Below, in pieces: positions 1 to 7,676 of a DNA stretch of 20,435 bases. The notes beneath the pieces were generated by a model. It saw nothing but the letters and a program-made list of their open reading frames with translations, was not told the DNA's origin and made no database searches. The stretch spans positions 1-20,435 of the forward strand of contig FMBT01000074.1 of NCBI GenBank assembly GCA_900095095.1, read 5' to 3'. The position numbers and the translations under genes were made by a program. The DNA is from Fragilariopsis cylindrus CCMP1102 (lineage: Eukaryota > Bacillariophyta > Bacillariophyceae > Bacillariales > Bacillariaceae). How positions within the stretch are numbered: position 1 is the first letter of the stretch; every line of letters begins with the position of its first letter.

Positions 1-1439
1 ATGATCCAGCAGAACCAATTTGGTGAACGAGTGAGGCTTGACACGTTCCATCACTTCTTGAACCGTTGAATGATGCCATTCAAAACAGCCAGCATTTTCA
101 CGTAACGCGTCGAAATGCTCCTCCATAAGTGTTCGGGGACAGCAGGATTGGTCTTTGTATCCCTTATCAAGGTAGAATCGGTAAAAGTAATTTGAGCTGC
201 CAAATTCTGGATCCATGAAAATTTCTTTCAAAATTGTCTCGTAAAATTCAACCGTGTAAAATTCTGGTCCGATTTGGTTCGGTGGTACTCCGGCGAACGG
301 TGCAATGATACGAGGAAAGAGGCGACGCATCCACCAAGCAGATCGTTCGATGAGATGGTAGTTACCTTGGATGTAGTCGTGAGAAAATCCCTTTTCGGCC
401 CACTCCTTCAAATTGAATCCGACAGAGTACATGAGGAACGGAATGAGGAATTTTGCACAAAAACCGGTCGATCCCGTAGTTCCAAATCCCTGGCGGAAGA
501 CGCGGTCGATACGTCCATCCCACCATTTGCGTCCATCTGCCGACATAGTGTGTCTCATTCGTTTCCAAACTTTCATAGCAACCGACACATCGGAACTACC
601 CCAAATACTCCACCATTCTTCATATGTTAGATTTTGGTCACGGAGCATGCGTATTTTGAGTTCAAAGAGCCACAATTGATGCTGATTCATGTCGCAAATA
701 ACAATTTTAGATGGTCCCTCGATAGCGTAATCGAGGACGATATCTCCAGCAGAACAAATTCGAAATATGACATCATCAGGAGTGATTTTTAAGATTTGAT
801 GGTCGACGGCTGGATCTTCCCAACAAATGTTGTAGATGTAGGTTCTGTTACAAATTGTATCAATCATGTTGAAGGACTTCTTAACAATGACTTTTCCTAT
901 GTAAAATCCTAAAACAGCCCCAGCTGTCCACGCATACGTCGAGTTACTAGTGAGCTCGACCTTAGAGATCTTATTAGAGACTGTAGTCATTGTCGATACA
1001 GCCGCATTGCTCACGGCAGCGGTCAATTTGTCGACCGAAGCTTTGTTAACTATAAAAGAAAATGGTGGAAGTAAAATAGGTGTGAGAGAAAAATACAAAT
1101 GACAATAAGGAGTATACTGGTATATTTAAACTATACAAGGAAAAAACGGCGACGACCGACCGACCGACGAATTGCTATTCATGTATGTATGAGAAAATGA
1201 TAATACTCTCAAAACAAGAAAAAATGCCGCATTAAACAACAATAGTTGATCAAAATAATTAGTGATCGTTTTATTGTAGTTGTCATCTTGGCATTAAAAC
1301 ATACTGTATGAGCATTTTAATTGATTCGATTCGATTTGACCAATTATGACTTTTTTTTTTTAAAACACTCTCAGATCTTTTGGATATTTATTCTTGGTTT
1401 TTCTCTGCCTGAACATTAATCGTCTTACTCACACATCAT
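1..1439 (-). CDS. BTA1: Betaine-lipid synthase, BtaA (DUF3419) domain, partial
   Basis: The minus strand is open from 990 (ATG) to the window edge, giving 330 residues with no stop; the 3' part lies outside. BtaA transfers the 3-amino-3-carboxypropyl group of S-adenosylmethionine to diacylglycerol, the first step of DGTS betaine-lipid synthesis at the ER. Counting from the ATG at 990, a hydrophobic segment (about 20-36) precedes the family core: ICSAGDIVLDYA at 78-89, an acidic/Asn site ICDMNQHQLWLFELK at 98-112, and near the edge KLVLLDH, which matches the KxVLLDHMDW region of the family. Order and motifs fit PF11899 well. The N-terminus is unsure. The frame stays open upstream to a good 3' splice site (pyrimidine tract, then TATAG, ending at 1050). 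A 7-nt coding exon ATGATGT at 1439-1433 followed by donor GTGAGTAAG (1432) joins to it in phase, giving an N-terminus MMFNKASVDKLT. Whether a BtaB N-methyltransferase domain follows cannot be seen. Divergent from the PEMT-fusion gene. Confidence 0.85.
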
Positions 1440-2559
1440 GATTACCACCACCGATTTCCGCAAATAGTTACGGTATTTATATTGTTTACTTGTTACTTGT
1501 TACCAAAACAAAACAGCGACAAAACAACAAAATAGTAATCAATTGAAGGAAGTAATGGTAGGAAGAAAAAGAAGTATATTGTAGCAATGCTTTAGAATTA
1601 ATTTTATGGAAAATAAAGTTTAATGTCGTTTGTACGGTATGAGGCGGAAGCAAGATTCATTTTATCGTGTGTTCTGGTGGGGTGGCTGAGATTCGATTCG
1701 AAAATTCGAAAGGATATATTGTTATCACTTGATTGTTAGGCGACGTCGTTTCATTCGAGTAAGTTAGGGTTAGAGTTCGGATTTTCAGATTCGCTATTTG
1801 ATATTTGTGCGAGGAAAATGAAAATAAAATAAAATGACAAATCGAAACCTACCAATACTCACGTTAGTATCGAATGATGAATCATCAAGCAAAGCATGAA
1901 ATCGAATGAATGAAGGAATTCGAATCTTCCTTCAACAAATTATTTTGATCCACCATCAGTAAAATATAACAAATACACAGAAACACCCGTAACACCCGGC
2001 CTTAATTTCAAACATGGAAAAATTAATGAAAACCGCGCGACAGTTGTTCTATTAATTATAATGAGGTTAAAGAAAATCGCGAATACCGAAAAATATATTT
2101 AAATCGTACTTATAGCCTAATTGTTACCCCCTTAACCCTCAAATAAAATTTTCACACGGCGACTTTGGATAAACATTGGAGGCATAAGTAAATTAATTAT
2201 TGCGAAATATAATATTTTTTATTACAAAGATTAAAAAAAATCGAACTATAAGCCCTGTTAATTCATTTCCCTTTGGAGATTAAAATGAAGTGGATCGCGC
2301 GAATTTTATGAAACCGGGGTGCTAGGGGATCACACAGAAATCAAAAGACAGCTCATCGATCATTTCAACTCTTTTAAAATATCTATTATTTCAATTTTTC
2401 TTCTTCAACTTTTATCACAATCATTTTACGGTACCTGGTACATACTTGAAGTAGTAACTAAAGTCATTGTTATCATTCTACAAGTAAACGATATTATTTT
2501 CTGATTTGCGAACAACAATAATCCAAGAAGAAGAATAAAAGACAACCATCGATTCGAGA
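1051..2559. other. Divergent 5' region between BTA1 and the lipid methyltransferase fusion
   Basis: This AT-rich stretch of about 1.5 kb separates two head-to-head lipid genes. It probably holds both promoters and the first intron of the betaine-lipid synthase (1050-1432 in the proposed model). A second minus-strand donor-like sequence, GTGAGTATTGG, begins near 1866 and could mark a 5' UTR intron. A short CGAC-rich tract lies at about 1148-1170. The only ORF (2319-2504 plus, 61 codons) has no recognisable feature and is probably chance. No RNA gene or clear transposon was seen. Confidence 0.5.
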
Positions 2560-4762
2560 ATGGCGTCGAGCAAGAGCAGCAACGATGACTCTAACCAAAA
2601 GCATGATTTAAAATCTATCTTTTATAATAAATCATCTTATAATCATTTCGCTCAATCTTTTCATCCTTTCCACAGGCACGATTTGAATTGCCTGTTTCAT
2701 GTCGGCACTACGGGATTGGGTATGTGGGGTGCTATTCAAATGGCGGTAGAGTTCAATGCAATTTCTATTGTCTATGCATATGCTGCTGTCATTGCATTGA
2801 CCACACCTGTCGTGACAGCGCTGTTCCACACTGCCTTTGTTTACGGATGTTTGCTACTTCCCGTAACGGATATTATGTCCGCAGTAACTGTCGAGAGTTT
2901 TCCTGGTGGCACCATATGGTTTTGTTTCCTTACTATAATTGCAGGATACGGCTTACAGGATCTGGTTCATTGGCTATGTCAAGAACCGACAATGATGTCA
3001 TCGTATATAGAAACCGATCCATATTTACTGATCGTTCATACTCTCTGGTTAATGCCGTTAGGTATCGATACCGTATTGATGCGTCACTTCTTCATCCCTA
3101 AGTTGTTCGTTTCACGCAATCGTAATATATTTTGCAAGGTTGCGTCGCGAAAGGCCGTGGAAGATCTACGTGAATGGATTAACCAAGAGGTTCCGGAAAA
3201 ATCGGTAAGTCGTTTGTTGTATTACTACAATTATTATTATTATCTTGTACAACGTAGGGTGGAGTTTTTCGCTTCGTTTTTTTATATCCACGCGTCTGAC
3301 CAACCTACTACGAATTCTCGCTACGTTCGAAGGAAACGACGCATTTGTGGCCTCATAAGCAGGAAGGCACCGATGATCCAGTGACCAAGTTGGAAAACGA
3401 CGCAGCTATCATGGCGGGATTTCGCAAGATCTTCGCTGCACATCATTTTGATGTCCGTCCCGTTGTGGAGATGAATGAAATTTACATTACGGCTGTTGGT
3501 GCAATCAAAGAGATCACCTCGGATGCAGTTTTCTACACACCTCACACGGATGGACCCTTCTGGTGGTTGCCTGGAGCTTCACTTTATCGTGTTTTAATCG
3601 GTGTTACGCCGAACAAAATGGTACGAACAAACTTCAGTCTTCAACATATTTCTGAGGACAAAACTGTCAATATGTATGATGCCTTAGGATTTGACTACAA
3701 CCGAGAATTGCATTGGATCGACCATGCACCAGGACAGACAAATACCGAACGTCGATCATTATTAAAGCTTCACTACGTGGTTTATCCAAAAGGTACGATA
3801 TTTACACGTATGATGTATGATGTATGATTTATAATGTATGAACTCGTAATTATCACTTTACGATACTAGCAAGTTATAAATTACCATCTCATCTCACCTG
3901 CCTATTTAATTTCAATATATCATGATAGGTTGGCATAACTATGGCAAACTTTGTGCCTACTTCAACAAGTCATATAGTAAGTAAAGAGTACAGTACAATA
4001 CTAATACGAAAGAAATAATACGTCGCGTTGATCGTTAATTGAATTTTTCTCTTATCTTCTAAATATTGTTAAAAAACTTCAAAAAACGGTGGTTTCTTCT
4101 AAATGTTGTTCTCTTAAGATACTTGGGCCCGTGGAAACTTCCTGGCAACACTTCGTCCCGTGACGTTGTATGAACAGGCCGTTGCATGGTGGATTTGGAC
4201 TACAACAACGTCCAATGCGATGTGGGAATTGCACATTGGCTGGCCAAATCTTGTGTACGTTATCGCAGCCTATTTGATGGGTGATACACCTTTCTTGATC
4301 TTGACTTCCTTTCGGCATTATTGCATTTATATATCTACTTTTGCATATCGCGCCCCAGCAGTTTCACACGGTTTTTTGATGCGAGATTGTAAATTTTACA
4401 AGACATTAGCGTTAATGCATTTGTCTAAACGTATCTTGCCCCTGGTGCAACTACCGGATGATCTTCCAGGCATAGCTCTCGCTCTCTCAGGTTTTTCCAT
4501 AACTATATTAGCCACAATGCAACTGGGCATGGTCCGTACCTATTTCGGAAGTGAGTTAGGGTTTGTAAAACCGAAGTGGGTCAGTGGATTTCCGTACAAT
4601 ACTATACCCCATCCAATGATTGTTGGTCAGCTTTGTGCTTATTCTAGCATTTTATTTTGGTGGAAAGATGACATGCATTTGGAAACTAAGTTGTTGGTTG
4701 CCGGTCATATGTCATTTTATGTCATACATATGTTACAAGAAATGTTAACTTCCAGCTATTGA
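2560..4762 (+). CDS. Mpo1/DUF962-like, dioxygenase-like and PEMT-type methyltransferase fusion
   Basis: Four exons, 2560-3204, 3333-3792, 3929-3976 and 4119-4762, join in phase to 598 residues; all introns are GT-AG. Residues 1-180 are membrane-spanning and carry FHRHDLNCLFH (H38, N43, H47) and Q133-x3-H137. These match the HxxxxNxxxH and QxxxH pattern of Mpo1/YGL010w (DUF962), the Fe-dependent dioxygenase that shortens 2-hydroxy fatty acids. Residues 270-370 contain HTDGPF (286-291), YRVLIGVTP, GFDYNRELHW and ERRSLLKLHYVVYP, an HxD...H layout like aspartyl/asparaginyl beta-hydroxylases; this assignment is weaker. Residues 395-598 hold several membrane segments ending in YFGSELG...GFPYNTIPHPMIVG (526-554), the signature region of phospholipid methyltransferases (PF04191, PEMT), with a late HMLQE (588-592). 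It is probably an ER membrane enzyme that oxidises and/or N-methylates a lipid. Substrate is unknown; phosphatidylethanolamine derivatives or betaine lipids are both possible. Intron 3 (3977-4118) is the introner-like element described separately. Confidence 0.8.
3977..4118 (+). mobile_element. Introner-like intron, copy A (intron 3 of the PEMT-fusion gene)
   Basis: This spliceosomal intron (GTAAGT...TTAAG, 142 nt) must be removed to join KSY to TWARGNF in phase 1. Its first 111 bases (3977-4087) match intron 8360-8250 of the unrelated bestrophin gene at 106 positions without gaps, starting exactly at the 5' splice site. The five differences are at intron positions 32, 69, 87, 88 and 111. At position 111 the acceptor G of the other copy is C here, and splicing appears to have moved 31 nt downstream, where CTTCTAAATGTTGTT partly repeats CTTCTAAATATTGTT from upstream. 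No terminal inverted repeat or obvious target duplication was seen. Confidence 0.8.
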
Positions 4763-4796
4763 AATTGATCAAACCAAGAGAAGAGAAACATCTTAC

Positions 4797-5001
4797 TACT
4801 TCCTCCAGCAAGCGCTAATTTAGTGAAGAGTTTTGCGCCTCAAATTTCACGCCACAAAGCACGGAGATTGAGTGAATTCAAGTGAACGCTTTCAATTTGA
4901 ATTTAAATTTTTTTAGTTCTTTCCCTCAAAAACTTTGCCTTTGCGTCTTAATTTTTATCGCGCAAAACTCCTAACTAAATTAGCGCTCGCTGGAGGAAGT
5001 A
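4797..5001. mobile_element. Stowaway/mariner-like MITE, 201 bp with TA target duplication
   Basis: The 42-bp ends 4797-4838 and 4960-5001 are inverted copies of each other, identical at 39 of 42 positions. Each begins TA then CTTCCTCCAGC and ends GTTTTGCGC. If the outer TA is the target duplication, the element is 4799-4999 (201 bp). Short length, long terminal inverted repeats, no coding capacity and a TA target are typical of Tc1/mariner-derived MITEs; the CTTCCTCC terminus resembles Stowaway ends (CTCCCTCC). It sits between the convergent 3' ends of the PEMT-fusion gene and DPH7, 35 bp past the stop of the former, so it may lie in that gene's 3' UTR. No transposase is present in the window. 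Confidence 0.85.
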
Positions 5002-5421
5002 TGAAGGAGTAATTACTCTGTGCGTGAAAATAAATAGAAACACAAGCGTAGGCTTCTACTGATACTAGTATTAGGAATATTAAATCATCAAAAAAAAATA
5101 TCTGAAGGTGTGCTATTACCACTAATTAATTGTCATTCAAATATTTATTCCAATCAACCCCAAGAGGAGTGAACACGCAAGCATTGAATAGTAAATGGAA
5201 ACACCGAAATCAACCGTTAGTTCTTATTCCATTGCTCAGCCAGCTGAGTAGTAATTAATACTGTGTACTACTGTGTACCAAGATAGGACACGGTAGGTAG
5301 AGCGATCAATTGTATTTAATTTTAAAAAAACGCGCCAATCAACTCCTACTATAGACTTTGACACACTTAAACTCCACGTGTTATATCGACTTAACTAGAC
5401 TGTAATGAAGGCTGTTCTTAT
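5002..5421. other. Convergent 3' intergenic region
   Basis: This AT-rich spacer runs between the MITE and the stop codon of DPH7 and presumably holds the 3' end signals of both convergent genes. A short local repeat, CTGTGTAC(CA/TA)CTGTGTACC-like, occurs near 5261-5280. No ORF, RNA gene or mobile element was recognised. Confidence 0.4.
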
Positions 5422-6777
5422 TTAATCCCAAATGAATGCTTGGCAATCATAGAAACTACAGCTTGCAGCAGCCTCAAAATCTCCGTTCTCACCGCAGATC
5501 CAATCTGCGCCATACGCCATAGATTTGTGCTCCGTAAATTCCTTTACGATATTCATCTTGAATTCGGTATGATCTGATACTAATGAAGATATTGACGGCA
5601 ATTCAATATTCGGAACATCTACCAGCCTACAACCCCCATGCATAGCACCAACCAGCATCCGACTAGCATCTTTAGGATGCCATTTTATGCGCCATACTCC
5701 ACCTCCAACATTCACTTTCCCTAATGGTTCTCCACTTAACTTTCTCATATCGTATATTCTCACTTCTTCATCGTAACTCCCAACCGCAAAAATATGTTCC
5801 AATGAAGGATGATATGTCACAGCAGTGACGCCAGCTTCAAAACCAGTTTTCACGGTGACAGGCTTTGGATTGCTTATGCCACATAATCTCACATCCCATA
5901 ATTTCATTTTGCAATCGTCCCCACCACTAATAACTGTATCTGCATATGTATTGTAATGACAGTTACTCGCAAAGCACACAGTCCATACTTCGGCCGGACA
6001 GCCGAATAGTTCATGAGCGTTCCATCGATGCGTTTCTTCGATTTCCAAGGCACTGCTGTTACTATTTGTATCAACATCAATATCAGTATTAACATTGACA
6101 TTGTGCAGTGCTAACGTTCCTTTTGAATAGGAGGAAACGATCCGAGTACTGGTCACTCCTGTTTGATTACTAGAGAATAACGATTCGTCCCATGCAAGTG
6201 ATAGGGCAAGGCCGATTTGATCAACGTCATCAACTTCAGATGATCTAACATGAGCCAATTGTAAATTTGACTCATCTGGATCGTCTCCATCGTCCCCATC
6301 GTCAAGAAGCTGATATACATTTATGGCTCCAGATGCGTTGGCAGTAGCATACATGTAGAATTCGGAAATATGTGATTCTTTCATTCTATCATCACTATGG
6401 GAATCACGAGTATGAAATGAAAGTCTTCCACTCTGAAGCCATTTCCCATCTAATACACCGCTGTCTGCAGACAGTGAACCCTGCCGCTGCTTTCCGAATT
6501 TTAGTTCTTGATTGATAGAATACAGTATCAACTCTCCACTCCGTGAAGCTTTGGCTTTCTCTTTACAAATCTGATCATTATTATCATCATCTTGGTCAAG
6601 ATTTTGTTTACCGTCATGATCAGGTTCTTGTTCCTCTACCGTCGACTCGTTAAGTTGATAGCATCCGATGATTACAGGGTAACTATTATTTTTCAGTGGT
6701 GTGTAGAGTGTTTCAAGACTGCATGCATTTAGGCTGGTTTCAAGGCGATCAATCCATGCATCCTCATTTGAAGTCAT
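5422..6777 (-). CDS. DPH7: Diphthine methyl ester hydrolase DPH7 (WDR85), WD40 protein
   Basis: A single exon encodes 451 residues. DPH7 removes the methyl ester from methylated diphthine on translation elongation factor 2, allowing the final amidation to diphthamide in the cytosol. The C-terminal half is a WD40 propeller with diagnostic stretches: SGGDDCKMKLWDVR, then GVTAVTYHP, FAVGSYDEEVRIYDMR, GGGVWRIKWHP, MLVGAMHGGC, and YGADWI near the end. These follow the order seen in animal and fungal DPH7. The N-terminal part has the typical PVIIGCYQLNE strand, then an acidic Asp/Gln-rich insert (about residues 45-75) and further low-complexity inserts that lengthen it relative to compact homologues. 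The ATG at 6777 is chosen because the homologous N-terminal strand begins shortly after it and stops lie upstream. It is convergent with the PEMT-fusion gene. No link to the neighbouring lipid genes is implied. Confidence 0.9.
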   Translation of the reverse strand: MTSNEDAWIDRLETSLNACSLETLYTPLKNNSYPVIIGCYQLNESTVEEQEPDHDGKQNLDQDDDNNDQICKEKAKASRSGELILYSINQELKFGKQRQGSLSADSGVLDGKWLQSGRLSFHTRDSHSDDRMKESHISEFYMYATANASGAINVYQLLDDGDDGDDPDESNLQLAHVRSSEVDDVDQIGLALSLAWDESLFSSNQTGVTSTRIVSSYSKGTLALHNVNVNTDIDVDTNSNSSALEIEETHRWNAHELFGCPAEVWTVCFASNCHYNTYADTVISGGDDCKMKLWDVRLCGISNPKPVTVKTGFEAGVTAVTYHPSLEHIFAVGSYDEEVRIYDMRKLSGEPLGKVNVGGGVWRIKWHPKDASRMLVGAMHGGCRLVDVPNIELPSISSLVSDHTEFKMNIVKEFTEHKSMAYGADWICGENGDFEAAASCSFYDCQAFIWD

Positions 6778-7676
6778 TTTATCTAGCTAGATATGTACTG
6801 TCTGCGATTACTAATAGTAGTACTTGAGCATGTTTGATATCGAATGGAAAGATGAATTAAGAATTGAGAATGTGATGAAATGTTTTTATTTTAAAATTTA
6901 GACAAAAATACCGGGGGTAATTGAGTGATTCGTGTCAATTCGGGGGAGGTAGGAGTCCTACGTCTTATGCTTCTCTTATATCTTATATAAAGGGGCATAC
7001 TCAAAACTAGCATCCTTATAAATAATATATTTGTGCTACGGATGGCATGTGGCATCAGCCCATCTTCTTGATTTGATCTTCCCACATAACTTATGCTTGA
7101 GGAAAATCAAATAAGACAGGGTATTATCTTGACCAATCAGGCTCTCACTATTGAATTCCTTTACAGTTATATTCTAGCACCCTTCCCCAAATTTTGTAGC
7201 CCCCTCCTAAAATATCTTAAAGAAACCAAAGAAGATGTAGCTAGAAAAATAACAAGTTATATATAGATAATATAGAGCAATTGTGTTTCTTAAGTTCTAT
7301 ATCACTATGAACATAAAAGACCACGCCATGAAGGTATGTGATCTGATCGCAAACCAAATTAATAAACAGTAGACAAATAATTGTTTGAGGGACTGAAATA
7401 AGTCATTCTTATATATTTTTCAAACTATCAGAAAAAACCAGCTAGTTCTTAAATTTTACGACTCTAAAAATCTGCTACAAATACTGTTATAACAAGTGTA
7501 GGCTGAAGGTCTTTTAAACCGTGGACTTTAAGAGAGAGAAAGAGACTGGTTAAACCCTATTATTGCACCAGGGACGACTACGAAGTCGGCGTCACCCCCC
7601 TCTCTCCGACCACGCTACGACACGAATAACTTTTAGCAACTACAAAAAAGGTTTGGTTCGATCTACAATAATTTAG
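6778..7676. other. Intergenic region upstream of DPH7 and downstream of bestrophin
   Basis: About 900 bp without a supportable gene. It should contain the DPH7 promoter next to 6778 and the bestrophin 3' UTR next to 7676. A small imperfect hairpin (GACGACT, loop ACGA, AGTCGGCGTC) lies at about 7573-7592, beside a pyrimidine-rich CCCCCCTCTCTCC tract. The 64-codon minus-strand ORF at 6891-7085 has no recognisable features. No tRNA cloverleaf was seen. Confidence 0.35.

Noticed and set aside
274..679. Plus-strand ORFs of 118 and 88 codons at the left end
   Set aside because: They lie antisense to the clear BtaA coding frame on the minus strand and show no protein features.
2319..2504. 61-codon plus-strand ORF upstream of the methyltransferase fusion
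   Set aside because: Hydrophobic and AT-driven, with no recognisable motif; likely part of the 5' leader or promoter.
6891..7085. 64-codon minus-strand ORF upstream of DPH7
   Set aside because: No homology, unusual composition, no splice partner; treated as chance.
7573..7592. Small hairpin next to a pyrimidine tract, considered as an RNA element or terminator
   Set aside because: Only a short imperfect stem; eukaryotic genes do not use such terminators and no RNA family fits.
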